DNA of 64,000 nucleotides, from the NCBI GenBank assembly GCA_016861045.1, contig BOKP01000001.1, positions 62,001 to 126,000 on the forward strand, written 5' to 3'. Shown here in pieces: positions 24,192 to 34,468 of this stretch. The notes below the pieces were generated by a model. That model was not told the DNA's origin and searched no databases. It saw only the letters and a program-made list of their open reading frames with translations. This DNA is from Actinomycetes bacterium. GTDB taxonomy: Bacteria; Actinomycetota; Thermoleophilia; Solirubrobacterales; 70-9. Numbering within the stretch: position 1 is the first letter of the stretch; the number at the start of each line of letters is the position of its first letter. The translations under genes were made by a program, and so were the position numbers.

Positions 24192-26516
24192 ATGGCCAGG
24201 GCCGCGACGACGCAGGTGGGGAGCTCGTCCATCGACGGAGCCTGGCGCGCCGCGATCGACCCCGGCCGCGCCGACGGCCGGCTCGTCGCCGAGAGCGCCG
24301 AGCGCGAGCGGGAGGCGAGCGCGGCGCCGCTGCCCGCCCAGCTCCACCCCGACCTGCGGGCGGCGCTAGGGCGAGCCGGGATCGAATCGCTCTACGCTCA
24401 CCAGCTCGAGACGCTGCGGGCAAGCGCGACCGCGAACGTGATCGTGACCAGCGGCACCGCCTCGGGCAAGTCGCTCGCGTTCAACCTGCCCGTCCTCGAT
24501 GCGCTGGCGCGCGATCCGGCGGCGCGGGCGCTCTACCTCTACCCGACGAAGGCGCTCGCCCAGGACCAGGCGCGGAAGCTCGCGCGGCTGGCGCCGTCCG
24601 GCAGCGGGCCGGCGATCTACGACGGCGACACGCCGCGCGAGGAACGCCCCGCGATCCGCCGCCGCTCGCGCCTGATCCTGACCAATCCCGACATGCTCCA
24701 CGTCGGCGTCCTCCCGCATCACCGCAACTGGGGCGACGTCCTCGCCAACCTCCGCTTCGTCGTCGTCGACGAGGCCCACGTCTACCGCGGCGTCTTCGGC
24801 TCCCACGTCGCCAACGTGCTCCGCCGCCTGCGCCGGATCGCCGCCCGCTACGGCTCCGAGCCGCGCTTCATCCTCGCCTCGGCGACGATCGCCAACCCGC
24901 TCGAGCTCGCCGAGCGCCTCGTCGGCACCCGGTTCGAGCCGGTCGACACCGACGCCGCGCCGCGGGCGGGGCGCCGGATCGCGATCTGGAACCCGCCGCT
25001 GACCGACCGCGCCGCGGGCGCCCGCCGCTCGGCGCTCGCCGAGGCCGCCGACATGCTGACCGAGCTCGTGGTCGCCGGCACGCGGACGATCTGCTTCGTC
25101 GGCAGCCGCCGCGGCGCCGAGCTGATCCACAAGTTCACGAGCGACCGGCTCGGGGACCGCGGCCGCCGCGACCTCGCCGATGCGATCGCGCCCTACCGCG
25201 CCGGCTACACGCCCGAGCAGCGGCGCGAGGTCGAGGCGCGGCTCGCGGGCGGCGAGCTGCGGGCTGTCGTCGCGACCAGCGCGCTCGAGCTCGGGATCGA
25301 CATCGGCGAGCTCGAAGCGGCGATCTGCGTCGGCTTCCCCGGCACCGTCGCGAGCCTGCGGCAGATGTGGGGGCGGGCGGGCCGGCGGCGCGACGGGCTC
25401 GCCGTCTACCTGGCCGGGATCGACGGCCTCGACCAGTTCTTCTGCCGCCACCCGGACGAGTTCCTGACCCGCCCGGTCGAGGCGGCGATCCTCGACCACA
25501 CGAACGAGCGGATCCAGTCCGCGCACCTGCTCGCCGCCGCCTTCGAGATCCCGCTCGGCGCCGAGCGCGACGACGAGATCCTCGGCGCCGGCTGGCGCGA
25601 GCGGGCCGAGGCGCTCGTCGCGCACGGCCACCTGCGGCGCGGCCGAGGCGGCCTGCTCCGGGTCCGCGGCGCCGAGTACCCGGCGGGCGCCATCGGCCTC
25701 CGCTCGGCGTCGGCCGACGCGGTCACGGTCGTCGACGGCGACAGCGGCGAGCTGCTCGGCACGGTCGAGGCGGAGCGCGCTCTCTCGACCGTGCATCCCG
25801 GAGCCGTCTATCTCCACCTCGGCCGCTCCTTCGAGGTTCGCGAGCTCGACGTCGCCGGGCGCCGCGCGATCGTCGCTCCGTTCGGCGGCGACTGGTACAC
25901 GCAGCCGCGCCGCGAGACCGACGTCTACATCGAGCGGATCGAGGCGAAGCGCGACGCGCTCGGGGTCGAGCTCCACCTCGGCGTCGTCTCGGTCTCAGAG
26001 CAGGTGATCGGCTTCCAGCGCAAGCGGACCGGCGCCGACGACGCCGATGGCGGCGGGCAGGCGTTCGACTTCGTCGCCCTCGACCTGCCCGAGCAGAGCT
26101 TCCCGACCCAGGCGCTCTGGTACGTCCTGCCGGACGAGCTCGCCGGCCCCGCGGCGCTTCCCTCCGACGTCCAGCTCGGCGCCCTCCATGCCTCCGAGCA
26201 CTCCCAGATCGCCGTGCTGCCGCTGCTCGCGATGTGCGACCGCTGGGACATCGGCGGGCTCTCGACCAACGTCCACATGCAGACCGGCCGGCCGACGATC
26301 TTCATCTACGACGGCCACCCCGGCGGGGTCGGCATCTCGCGCCGCGGCTACGACGAGTTCGAGCGCCTCGTCGCCGACGCCGCCCGCCTCGTCGGCGAAT
26401 GCCCCTGCGACGACGGCTGCCCCTCCTGCATCCAGAGCCCGAAGTGCGGCAACCTCAACGACCACCTCCACAAGGCCGGCGCGCTCGAGCTGATGGGCGG
26501 AATGCTCGGCCGTTAG
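24192..26516 (+). CDS. mrfA: MrfA/YprA-type DEAD-box helicase with DUF1998 zinc-binding domain
   Basis: 774-aa superfamily 2 DNA helicase. RecA1 has Walker A SGTASGKS (residues 87-94), DEAH in VVVDEAHVYRG (near 194) and SAT in LASATIAN. RecA2 has FVGSRRGAE, TSALELGIDIGEL and the QMWGRAGRR arginine motif. The C-terminal DUF1998/MZB domain has four cysteines, CPCDDGC-PSC-SPKC, near residues 735-750. Bacillus MrfA works with the nuclease MrfB in mitomycin C lesion repair; no MrfB is next to it here. ATG 24192 is preferred over TTG 24180 and GTG 24189. Confidence 0.88.
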   Translation: MARAATTQVGSSSIDGAWRAAIDPGRADGRLVAESAEREREASAAPLPAQLHPDLRAALGRAGIESLYAHQLETLRASATANVIVTSGTASGKSLAFNLPVLDALARDPAARALYLYPTKALAQDQARKLARLAPSGSGPAIYDGDTPREERPAIRRRSRLILTNPDMLHVGVLPHHRNWGDVLANLRFVVVDEAHVYRGVFGSHVANVLRRLRRIAARYGSEPRFILASATIANPLELAERLVGTRFEPVDTDAAPRAGRRIAIWNPPLTDRAAGARRSALAEAADMLTELVVAGTRTICFVGSRRGAELIHKFTSDRLGDRGRRDLADAIAPYRAGYTPEQRREVEARLAGGELRAVVATSALELGIDIGELEAAICVGFPGTVASLRQMWGRAGRRRDGLAVYLAGIDGLDQFFCRHPDEFLTRPVEAAILDHTNERIQSAHLLAAAFEIPLGAERDDEILGAGWRERAEALVAHGHLRRGRGGLLRVRGAEYPAGAIGLRSASADAVTVVDGDSGELLGTVEAERALSTVHPGAVYLHLGRSFEVRELDVAGRRAIVAPFGGDWYTQPRRETDVYIERIEAKRDALGVELHLGVVSVSEQVIGFQRKRTGADDADGGGQAFDFVALDLPEQSFPTQALWYVLPDELAGPAALPSDVQLGALHASEHSQIAVLPLLAMCDRWDIGGLSTNVHMQTGRPTIFIYDGHPGGVGISRRGYDEFERLVADAARLVGECPCDDGCPSCIQSPKCGNLNDHLHKAGALELMGGMLGR

Positions 26517-26559
26517 GCGGGTGGTCGCACCGCGCCCGCGCCCCGAAGGCCGGACCTTC

Positions 26560-27224
<665 letters not shown>

Positions 27225-27228
<4 letters not shown>

Positions 27229-28388
27229 TCGCCGTACCTCTCGAGCGGAAGCCGCGTCCTGAGGACGAAGCCGGCCTCGCTCCCGGCGCCCGCGGTCATC
27301 TCGCCGCCGTAGACCTTGACCCGCTCGCGGACGCCGAGGAGACCGTGGCCGTTGCCTCGACCCGGCGTGGCACCTCGACCGTCGTCGCGGATCTCGATGT
27401 CCAGCTCGCCGGAGCGGTAGCGGACGGTCACCTCGGCCCGGCTTGCGTGCGCGTGCTTGAGCGCGTTCGTCAGCCCCTCCTGGACGATCCGGTAGGCGGT
27501 GAGGTCGAGCGCCTCCGGCAGTGGGCGGGGATCGCCGTCGATGTGCAGCTCCACGGGCAGGCCCGCGTCGCCGACCTGGTCCAACAGGGGCTCGAGGTCG
27601 GAGAGGCCCGGCTGTGGGCCGAGCGCCACCTCCTCCCCGTCGCGCATGGCGCCGAGCAGCCGGCGCATCTCCGCCAGCGCGGTGCGGCCGGTCCGCTCGA
27701 CCCGCGCCAGCGCCTCCCGGCTCTCCGGGTCGACCGTGGCCAGGCCGTGCCGCACGGCCCCGACCTGGAGCACCATCACGCTGACCGCGTGGGCGACGAT
27801 GTCGTGCAGCTCGCGCGCGATCCGGGCCCGCTCCTCGGCGACCGCGATGCGGGCGGCCGTCTCGCGCTCACGCTCGGCCTGGATCGCGCGAAGCTCCGCC
27901 GCCTCGACCTGCTCGGCCCGCCCGCGCATCGCGAAGCCGGCCAGCCAGCTGATCGCGAAGAGGAGCGGGGTGAAGGCGAAGTCGCCCGTGTCGTGGGTCG
28001 GGTCGTTGGAGACGACGATCGCCGCCGCCGCCACGACCAGGCCCAGGCCGATCCGCGCCTGCGCGGCGTCGCGGACGTTGCCGATCAGGAACGCGGCCAC
28101 GAACCCGGCGATGAAGGCGATGGGGCTGTAGGTGACCAGCCGGCCGTCCGCGAACGAGAGCGACGCGGCCAACAGCCAGACCGACGCGGGCGCCGCGAAC
28201 GGGAAGCGCCGTCGTGCCAGCAGCGGCAGCACGAGCAGCGCGATCGCCGGCGCCGCGAACCAGGTCGAGGTATCCGGATCCCGCGCAGGGTCGCTCCTGA
28301 ACGCGGCCTCGAGCGCGCTCGCGCCGGCGGCGATCAGGACCAGCGCATCGAGGCCGTGCGCGCGGGCGAAAGACCAGACCCGGTTCAC
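27225..28388 (-). CDS. Sensor histidine kinase, HisKA_3 family
   Basis: 387-aa membrane kinase of the NarX/DesK type. The N-terminal half has about five or six hydrophobic spans and no large extracellular domain, so it probably senses something in or at the membrane. The phosphoacceptor histidine is in ARELHDIVAHAVSVM. The HATPase_c domain shows the N-box VQEGLTNALKHAHAS and the DDGRGATPGRGNGHGLLG G-boxes. GTG start 6 nt after TACGTT. It is divergent from the MMPL gene, 134 bp away. Confidence 0.9.
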
Positions 28389-28394
28389 CGGTTG

Positions 28395-28400
28395 AACGTA
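28395..28400 (-). promoter_or_regulatory. -10 box of the kinase-regulator operon (leaderless arrangement)
   Basis: TACGTT on the minus strand, 6 nt before the GTG at 28388; no SD. Confidence 0.5.
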
Positions 28401-28483
28401 CTGGAGCGCCCCGGGGGCCGCCTCCGACTTGGGTAGGAGACGAGATCGTCCCCGGCGACGAGGTGGCGGGACCGCGACGCGCC

Positions 28484-28489
28484 TACGGT
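28484..28489 (+). promoter_or_regulatory. -10 box of the first MMPL exporter
   Basis: TACGGT, 6 nt before ATG 28496. The expected transcript would start at or near that ATG and include the GGAGGAG SD at 28511-28517 that serves ATG 28523. Confidence 0.45.
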
Positions 28490-28522
28490 CGCGGCATGGA
28501 CCCGATCAGCGGAGGAGATGCC

Positions 28523-30808
28523 ATGAACGTCCGAGCGAAGAGCACCGAGGCACCCGACAACCTCGCCGCCCGCATCGGCCGCTGGAGCGCGAGGCACCGG
28601 AGGAAGGCGGTGCTCGGCTGGCTGGCGTTCGTGATCGCGGCGGTCGCGATCGGAGGCGCCGTCGGGACCAGCACGCTCGCGGACGAGGACAGCGGCGTCG
28701 GCGAGTCGCGCCAGGCGGACCAGGCGATCGCCGCGGCATTTCCGGACGAGAGCGCCGAGGAGGCGGTGCTCGTGCAGAGCGCCGGCCCGGAGGCGTCGCG
28801 GCGGCGCCTGCGGGCCGCGGTCGGCGCGACGATCGCCGCGATCCGCGACGAGCCGGGCGTGAAGGCGATCTCGAACCCCTACGCCCCGAACGGCGCGATC
28901 TCCGAGGACGGCCACTCCGCCCTGATCGAGTTCAAGATCGCCGGCGACGACGAGGTGGCCGGGGAGCGCGTGGAGGGCGTGCTGGCGGCGGTGCGCGAGG
29001 TCGACCGGCGCTACGGCGACCTGCGGATCGAGCAGTTCGGCTTCGCCAGCGCCGACAACGCGCTGACGAAGGCGTTCGCGGACGACTTCCGCAAGGCCGA
29101 GACCACCTCGCTGCCGATCACCCTCGTGATCCTCGTCCTCGCCTTCGGCGCGCTGGTCGCGGCGGGGATCCCGCTGCTGCTGGCGATCTCGGCGGTTGCC
29201 GCGGCGCTGGGCCTGATCGGGCCGATCAGCCGGCTGATGGCGGTCGACGAGGCGATCACCTCGGTCGTGCTGCTGATCGGCCTCGCGGTGGCGGTGGACT
29301 ACGCGATGTTCTACCTGCGCCGCGAGCGCGAGGAGCGGGCCGCGGGGCGCGGACCCGAGGCCGCGCTCGCGGCGGCGGCGGCGACCTCCGGGCGGGCGGT
29401 GCTGATCTCGGGCCTGACCGTGATGGTCGCGATGGCCGGAATGTACTTCGCCGGGGCGCCGACCTTCTCGGGGTTCGCCACCGGCACGATCGTGGTCGTC
29501 GCGGTCTCCGTGCTCGGCTCGCTGACCGTGCTGCCGGCGGTGCTTTCGAAGCTCGGCGACCGGGTCGAGCGGGGCCGCGTCCCCGTGATCGGGCGGCTGA
29601 AGCGCTCCGGGCGCGAGTCGCGGCTGTGGGGTGCGGTCATCGACCGCGTGACGCGGCGCCCGCTCGCGTCGCTTGGGGCCGCCGGCGGGCTGCTGGTCGC
29701 GCTCGCGGTCCCGGCCTTCTCGATGCACACCGCGCTGCCGGGCGTGGACACGTTCCCGCGCTCGATCGACGTGATCCGGACCTACGACCGGATCCAGGCC
29801 GACTTCCCCGGCAACCAGCTTCCGGCGGTGGTCGCCGTCGAGGCGGACGACGTGACCTCGCCGGAGGTCGCCGCGGCGATCGAGGCGATGAACCGGCGCG
29901 CGCTCGCGAGCGGCGAGTTCCATGGGCCGGCCTCGGTCCGGATCTCGCCCGACCGCAGCGTCGCCGAGGTGTCGCTGCCGATCGCCGGCGACGGCACCGA
30001 CGAGCGCTCGGTCGCGGCCCTCGAGAGGCTGCGCGAGGAGATCATCCCGGCGACGGTCGGGGCGGCGGGCGCGCAGGCGTCGGTGACCGGCATCACCGCG
30101 TCGAACCGGGATTTCAACGACGTGATGAAGTCGAACGTGCCGTACGTGTTCGCCTTCGTGCTCACGATGGCGTTCGTCCTGCTGCTCGTCAGCTTCAGGT
30201 CGATCGTGATCCCGCTCAAGGCGATCGCCCTGAACCTGCTCTCGGTCGCGGCGGCCTACGGCGTCCTCGTGCTCGCCTTCCAGCATGGACACCTGTCCGG
30301 GCTGCTCGGGGTCGAGTCGACCGGCGCGATCACCTCGTGGCTGCCCCTGTTCCTGTTCGTCGTCCTCTTCGGGCTCTCGATGGACTACCACGTGTTCATC
30401 CTGACCAGGGTCCGCGAAGCGGTCGACGCCGGATCCCGGACCGAGGACGCGATCGCCCACGGGATCAAGTCGACCGCGGGCGTGGTCACGAGCGCCGCGG
30501 TGGTGATGGTCGCCGTGTTCTCGATCTTCGGCACCCTGTCGATGGTCGAGTTCAAGCAGATGGGTGTCGGCCTCGCCGTCGCCGTGCTGATCGACGCGAC
30601 CATCGTTCGCGGCGTCCTGCTGCCGGCGGCGATGATGCTGCTCGGCGAGCGCAACTGGTGGCTCCCGCGCCGGCTGCGATGGCTGCCCCGCGTCTCCCGT
30701 GGGGAGAGCGCCCCGGGGTCGGAGCCGACGGCCCCGGTCGTGCCCGCCGAGCGGTCCGCGTCCCGCGCCGGCTCGTGGCCGCTCGCCGCACCCGCTCGTC
30801 GCCGGTGA
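28523..30808 (+). CDS. MMPL-family (RND) transporter
   Basis: 761-aa exporter in the MmpL/HpnN branch of the RND superfamily. After a cytoplasmic start and TM1 (KAVLGWLAFVIAAVAIGG), a first extracytoplasmic porter domain, five spans, a second porter domain (about residues 400-520) and six more spans follow. Proton-relay motifs are present as GLAVAVDYAMFYL and GLSMDYHVFILTRVREA. ATG 28523 is chosen for GGAGGAG 5 nt upstream; ATG 28496 in frame is also possible. The adjacent divergent kinase-regulator pair suggests inducible export of a lipid or hydrophobic drug. Substrate unknown. Confidence 0.88.
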   Translation: MNVRAKSTEAPDNLAARIGRWSARHRRKAVLGWLAFVIAAVAIGGAVGTSTLADEDSGVGESRQADQAIAAAFPDESAEEAVLVQSAGPEASRRRLRAAVGATIAAIRDEPGVKAISNPYAPNGAISEDGHSALIEFKIAGDDEVAGERVEGVLAAVREVDRRYGDLRIEQFGFASADNALTKAFADDFRKAETTSLPITLVILVLAFGALVAAGIPLLLAISAVAAALGLIGPISRLMAVDEAITSVVLLIGLAVAVDYAMFYLRREREERAAGRGPEAALAAAAATSGRAVLISGLTVMVAMAGMYFAGAPTFSGFATGTIVVVAVSVLGSLTVLPAVLSKLGDRVERGRVPVIGRLKRSGRESRLWGAVIDRVTRRPLASLGAAGGLLVALAVPAFSMHTALPGVDTFPRSIDVIRTYDRIQADFPGNQLPAVVAVEADDVTSPEVAAAIEAMNRRALASGEFHGPASVRISPDRSVAEVSLPIAGDGTDERSVAALERLREEIIPATVGAAGAQASVTGITASNRDFNDVMKSNVPYVFAFVLTMAFVLLLVSFRSIVIPLKAIALNLLSVAAAYGVLVLAFQHGHLSGLLGVESTGAITSWLPLFLFVVLFGLSMDYHVFILTRVREAVDAGSRTEDAIAHGIKSTAGVVTSAAVVMVAVFSIFGTLSMVEFKQMGVGLAVAVLIDATIVRGVLLPAAMMLLGERNWWLPRRLRWLPRVSRGESAPGSEPTAPVVPAERSASRAGSWPLAAPARRR

Positions 30809-30839
30809 CGGCTCGGTCGGCCCCCGCGCTCCGATCCGC

Positions 30840-32843
30840 CTACAGCGTCGTCGCGGCCCGGAGCCCCTCGAGGACGGCTTCCTCCACCGTCCTCGGGGCC
30901 AGGCAGTCCCCGACCAGCACCGACTCGGTGCCAGCCGCGGCGAGCGCCGCGGCGAGGGAGTCGTTGGCGACCTGGCCCTGGGCGAGGACGAGCGATGCCG
31001 CGCCCTCGACGATGATCGGCTCGCCGCTGACGGTGTGCTCGAAGTAGACGGTGTCGTCGTCGGCGCCGTAGAGGCGCGCCATCGGGATGATCGTGACGTG
31101 GCGCCGGTGGAGGTCGGCGATCAGGGCGTCGCGCACGTACTGCTGGATCCTCTGGCCGGGCATGTACCCGTTGACGGCGAGGGTGACCGGGCTGCGGGTC
31201 GAGGACGCGTGCAGCGCGAGCCCGGGGCCGACCCAGTCGCAGGGCCAGTCGGCGACGACGACGTGGCCGTCCGGAAGCTCGGCGCCCCGCAGCAGCTCCC
31301 AGGCGTCGAGAACCGTCGGGCTGCCGAGGATCTCGAGCGGCGGGCGGCGGGGAAGGCCGCCGGTGGCGACCACGACGACGTCGGGCTGCTCGCGCTCGAC
31401 CAGCGAGCGATCGACGCGGGAGTCGAGGACGATGCGGGCGCCGGCGCTCTCGGCCTCGTACCGGAGGTTGGTGGCCACGCCCCCGAACTCCGCGCGGCCC
31501 GGAAGGCGCTCGGCAAGCAGCACCTGGCCGCCCACCTGCCTGCCGGCCTCGTGAATGGTGACGTCGTGGCCGCGGGCGGCGGCGACGGCGGCAGCCTTGA
31601 GCCCGGCCGGGCCGGCTCCGGCAACGAGCACGCGGCGTGGCCGCGACGCCGGCTCGAGCGAGCCGAACTCCAGCTCGCGGCCCCGCTCCGGATGCTGGAT
31701 GCAGGAGGTCGGATAGCCGCGGTGGAAGTGGCCGATGCAGGCCTGGTTGCAGGCGACGCAGGCCCGGATCGCATCGAGCCGGCCGTCGATCGCCTTGCGC
31801 GGCAGCTCGGGATCGGAGATCAGCGCCCTGGCCATCGCGCAGGCGTCGGCCTGGCCGGCCGCGAGCACCCTCTCGGCCTGCTGGGGCTCGTTGATCCGGC
31901 CGGCGACGATCACGGGGATGTCGACGATCGACCTGACCCGGGCCGCGAGCGGCGCGACGTAGGCGTTCTCGAAGTTCATCGGGGGAACGATGTGATCCGA
32001 GCCGGCCAGCGTCGCCGACGATCCCGCGGTCACGTTGACGTAGCTGAGCATCCCCCCTGCGGCGAGCGAGCCGATCGCGGCGACCGCCTCGTCCGGTTGC
32101 AGGCCGTCGTGGGAGAGCTCGTCGACGCTGATCCGGAGGCCGACGATGGCGGCCGCGCCCACCGCCTCGCGCGCGGCCGCGACGACCTCCCGCAGGAACC
32201 GGACCGGCTCGCGGCCGTACTCGTCCTCGCGGTCGTTGAGGCGCGGGTTGAGGAACTGGGCCGGCAGGTAGCCGTGGCTGGCGACGACCTCGACCCCGTC
32301 GAGGCCCGCGCGCACGAGCCGGCCGGCCGCGCCCGCGTAGTCGGCTACGACCCGTTCGACCTCCGTCCGACCGAGCGGGCGCGGCATGACGTGAAAGCGC
32401 TCGGTCGGCACGGCGCTGACCGAGTACGCGACCGGGGCGCTGCCGTCCTGCGACTCCATGACCTCGCGTCCGGGATGGAAGATCTGGCCGAGCACGACGC
32501 TGCCGTGCGCGTGGCAGGCGTCGGCAAGACGACGGTAGCCGGGGAGGCATCCGTCGTCGTTCGCCATCAGCACGTGCGAGGTGTAGCGGGCGGACTCGTT
32601 CACCCCCGCCACCTCGACGACGATCATGCCGACGCCGCCCGCGGCGCAGGCCTCGTGATAGGCGACGAGGGCGTCGCTGACGCGCCCGTCGACGGCCAGC
32701 GTCGTGTCGTGGGCCGAGAGCACGATGCGATTGCGAAGCGTGGCCTCCCCGATCTTCAGCGGCGAGAACAGGTGAGGGAACCGGGCGACGCCGGGCGGCT
32801 CGGAACCCGGCGCCGACGGGTCTTCTGTCGGCCGGACTCCCAT
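30840..32843 (-). CDS. NADH:flavin oxidoreductase, 2,4-dienoyl-CoA reductase (FadH)-like
   Basis: 667-aa three-domain flavoprotein. An old-yellow-enzyme TIM barrel binding FMN comes first (FPHLFSPLKIGEATLRNRI, then GRINEPQQAERVLAAG). A 4Fe-4S cysteine cluster follows (RACVACNQACIGHF and TSCIQHPE), then FAD and NAD(P) Rossmann domains (VLVAGAGPAGLKAAAVAA and the later VVVATGG). The architecture matches FadH, trimethylamine dehydrogenase and bile-acid or N-methylproline oxidoreductases. The ATG is 6 nt after a TAGCAT -10. Substrate cannot be fixed from sequence. Confidence 0.88.
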   Translation of the reverse strand: MGVRPTEDPSAPGSEPPGVARFPHLFSPLKIGEATLRNRIVLSAHDTTLAVDGRVSDALVAYHEACAAGGVGMIVVEVAGVNESARYTSHVLMANDDGCLPGYRRLADACHAHGSVVLGQIFHPGREVMESQDGSAPVAYSVSAVPTERFHVMPRPLGRTEVERVVADYAGAAGRLVRAGLDGVEVVASHGYLPAQFLNPRLNDREDEYGREPVRFLREVVAAAREAVGAAAIVGLRISVDELSHDGLQPDEAVAAIGSLAAGGMLSYVNVTAGSSATLAGSDHIVPPMNFENAYVAPLAARVRSIVDIPVIVAGRINEPQQAERVLAAGQADACAMARALISDPELPRKAIDGRLDAIRACVACNQACIGHFHRGYPTSCIQHPERGRELEFGSLEPASRPRRVLVAGAGPAGLKAAAVAAARGHDVTIHEAGRQVGGQVLLAERLPGRAEFGGVATNLRYEAESAGARIVLDSRVDRSLVEREQPDVVVVATGGLPRRPPLEILGSPTVLDAWELLRGAELPDGHVVVADWPCDWVGPGLALHASSTRSPVTLAVNGYMPGQRIQQYVRDALIADLHRRHVTIIPMARLYGADDDTVYFEHTVSGEPIIVEGAASLVLAQGQVANDSLAAALAAAGTESVLVGDCLAPRTVEEAVLEGLRAATTL

Positions 32844-32849
32844 GGCCCG

Positions 32850-32855
32850 ATGCTA
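32850..32855 (-). promoter_or_regulatory. -10 box of the FadH-like gene (leaderless arrangement)
   Basis: TAGCAT on the minus strand, 6 nt before the ATG at 32843; no SD. Confidence 0.5.
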
Positions 32856-32882
32856 TCGGCGCCGGCGCGGGCCCGTCCCGGC

Positions 32883-33665
32883 TCAGCGCCGCGTCAGCAG
32901 CGGTGGGAGCTCGGCGATCGAGTCGATCGTGGCGGTGGGCTCGACGCCGGCGGCCGCGGCCGCGCCCGGCCGGTACTTCCCGGTCCGAACCAGGACCGCC
33001 TCGAGCCCGGCGTCGAGCGCGCCGCCGATGTCGCCCTCGATGTCGTCTCCGACCATCAAGGCGCGGCCGTCCCCGGGGATCTCCGCGAGCGCCGCGAGAA
33101 AGAGGGCGGGGGAGGGCTTTCCGGCCACCGTCGCCTCGACCCCGGCCGCGTACTCGAGCGCCGCCGACCAGGCGCCGACGTCCATCACCAGCCCCGCGGA
33201 GCTGCGCCAGTAGCGGTTGCGCTGGAGCGCGATCAGCTCGGCCCCGCCGAGCAGGGCCCGGAACGCCCCGTTGAGCGCGTCGGGCGTGAAGCCATCGCCG
33301 AGATCGCCGAGCACGACGGCGTCCGGCTGTTCGCCGTCCTCCGCCTCGCGCAGGCCGGCGAGGTCCGCCCGGAGCTCCTCCGGCACCAGCATCAGGACGC
33401 GCCGGAGCCCGCGCTCCCGGCAGACGGAGACCGCCGTCGCCGCCGGCGTGACGACCTCCTCGTCGCCGACCGTGAAACCCATTCCCCGGAGGCGCCCGAC
33501 GATCGCGGCCCGCGGCCTCGAGGTCGTGTTCGTGATCAGCCGTACGCCGGCGGTCAGCTCGCGGCAGCGTTCGAGCGCGCCAATCGCTCCCGCGATCGGC
33601 TCGTCGCCGACGTGCAGGACTCCGTCGATGTCGAGCAGCAACCTCGGTCCGCCGGTTTCGGGCAT
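32883..33665 (-). CDS. HAD-superfamily IIA phosphatase (NagD/LHPP-like)
   Basis: 260-aa phosphatase. Motif I LLDIDGVLHVGDEPI (D12, D14), motif II RLITNTTSRPR, and motif III/IV VAGKPSPALF with MVGDDIEGDIGGALDAG. The C2A cap between motifs and the length fit NagD, p-nitrophenyl phosphatase and LHPP proteins (nucleotide or phosphohistidine phosphatase activity in characterised members). The ATG is 6 nt after TAGGGT. It has the same orientation as the FadH-like gene, with separate leaderless signals. Confidence 0.87.
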   Translation of the reverse strand: MPETGGPRLLLDIDGVLHVGDEPIAGAIGALERCRELTAGVRLITNTTSRPRAAIVGRLRGMGFTVGDEEVVTPAATAVSVCRERGLRRVLMLVPEELRADLAGLREAEDGEQPDAVVLGDLGDGFTPDALNGAFRALLGGAELIALQRNRYWRSSAGLVMDVGAWSAALEYAAGVEATVAGKPSPALFLAALAEIPGDGRALMVGDDIEGDIGGALDAGLEAVLVRTGKYRPGAAAAAGVEPTATIDSIAELPPLLTRR

Positions 33666-33671
33666 GGCACA

Positions 33672-33677
33672 ACCCTA
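33672..33677 (-). promoter_or_regulatory. -10 box of the NagD/LHPP-like gene (leaderless arrangement)
   Basis: TAGGGT on the minus strand, 6 nt before the ATG at 33665; no SD. Confidence 0.5.
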
Positions 33678-33717
33678 GGTCGACGCGAGGGATCGGGAAG
33701 CGCCGCAGGCATCAGGC

Positions 33718-33981
33718 AGCCGTCTCGGGCCGGCGGCCGAGGCCCGCTTTCTGCGGGGGATCGGGAAGATCGAGGTCGAGCCGCCGGCGCCGGCCGACTG
33801 GGAGCGCATCGCCGCGCTCGTCGACCGTTACGCGGATCTGCCGCTCGGCGGAACCGATGCATCGGTGGTCGCGCTCGCCGAGCGGCTCGACGCCGGGATC
33901 GTCGTGACCCTCGATCAACGGCACCTCACCGTCGTACGACCGCGCCACCGCCAAGCCCTCGAGCTGTTGCCGGCGCCCTAG
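33718..33981 (+). pseudogene. Truncated vapC-like PIN-domain toxin (C-terminal remnant)
   Basis: The open frame ending TAG at 33979-33981 encodes about 87 residues that match the C-terminal two thirds of a VapC PIN-domain ribonuclease: GPAAEARFLRGIGKIEVE, then YADLPLGGTDASVVALAERL with the conserved acidic residues, then VTLDQRHLTVVRPRH. The N-terminal strand with the first catalytic aspartate is gone. There is an in-frame TAG at 33676 and no start codon before the homology. No antitoxin gene lies upstream. Confidence 0.7.
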
Positions 33982-34019
33982 CGCCTCCACTCGCCCGGTA
34001 CGGATCGGCGCGGGCACCG

Positions 34020-34264
34020 TTCGTCGAGCTCGGGTTCGGGCTCGACTTCGGCGAGGCCTTCCTCGGTCTCGGCGGCCGACGGCGTCGTCAACACGGCGGC
34101 GCGCCTCCAGGGCGAGGCCGGAGGGAGAGGTCGTCCTCTCCGCGCGAGTTGCCGCCGGGCTCGCCGACCCCGAACCGGGCGAGGCCGTGTCGCTCCGGCT
34201 CAAGGGCAAGGCTGAGCCGTTCGCCGCCTACCGGGTCTCGCCGGGATCGAGGCCCGGCGGATGA
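34020..34264 (+). pseudogene. Decayed class III adenylate/guanylate cyclase C-terminal fragment
   Basis: Three pieces of a cyclase catalytic domain occur in order in three frames. GFGLDFGEAFLGLGG lies near 34035-34076 in one frame. GVVNTAARLQGEAGG begins at 34081 in the next, and EVVLSARVAAGLADP, then LKGKAEPFAAYRV runs to a TGA at 34262-34264 in the third. The NTAARLQ and LKGK motifs are diagnostic. The segment between the first two pieces (with the DFTxxGD motif) is deleted, and a further frameshift follows. It cannot make a functional enzyme. Confidence 0.65.
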
Positions 34265-34395
34265 TCCCGGCGGCGACCGAGCGGCCGATCACCGCCAGCA
34301 GGCGAGCCGCCGCTGCGGGCGGCGCCGAGCCCGGCGACGATCTGATTGACGATCGTCCTCAACCGATCGTCGTCATCGTCGCCGTGTCCTCATCA

Positions 34396-34468
34396 TGGCG
34401 AGGGCCGGAATCGAACCGGCGACACCACGATTTTCAGTCGTGTGCTCTACCAACTGAGCTACCTCGCC
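34396..34468 (-). tRNA. tRNA-Phe (anticodon GAA)
   Basis: A 73-nt cloverleaf on the minus strand. Acceptor stem GGCGAGG pairs with CCTCGCC; the D-arm AGCTCAGTTGGTAGAGC, the anticodon loop CTGAAAA (anticodon GAA), and the T-arm GCCGGTTCGATTCCGGC are all standard. The discriminator is A and CCA is not encoded. TAGCCT on the minus strand at about 34480-34485 is a likely -10. Its 3' end faces the two pseudogene fragments. Confidence 0.95.

Noticed and set aside
26517-26559. Rho-independent terminator between the helicase and the response regulator
   Set aside because: Only a 5-bp stem (GAAGG/CCTTC) with no T-tract; too weak to call.
30385-33672. Long open frames on both strands across the FadH-like and NagD-like genes (also 30699-34349 on the plus strand)
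   Set aside because: Low-complexity Arg/Asp/Ala translations antiparallel or shifted to real genes; no start signal or domain.
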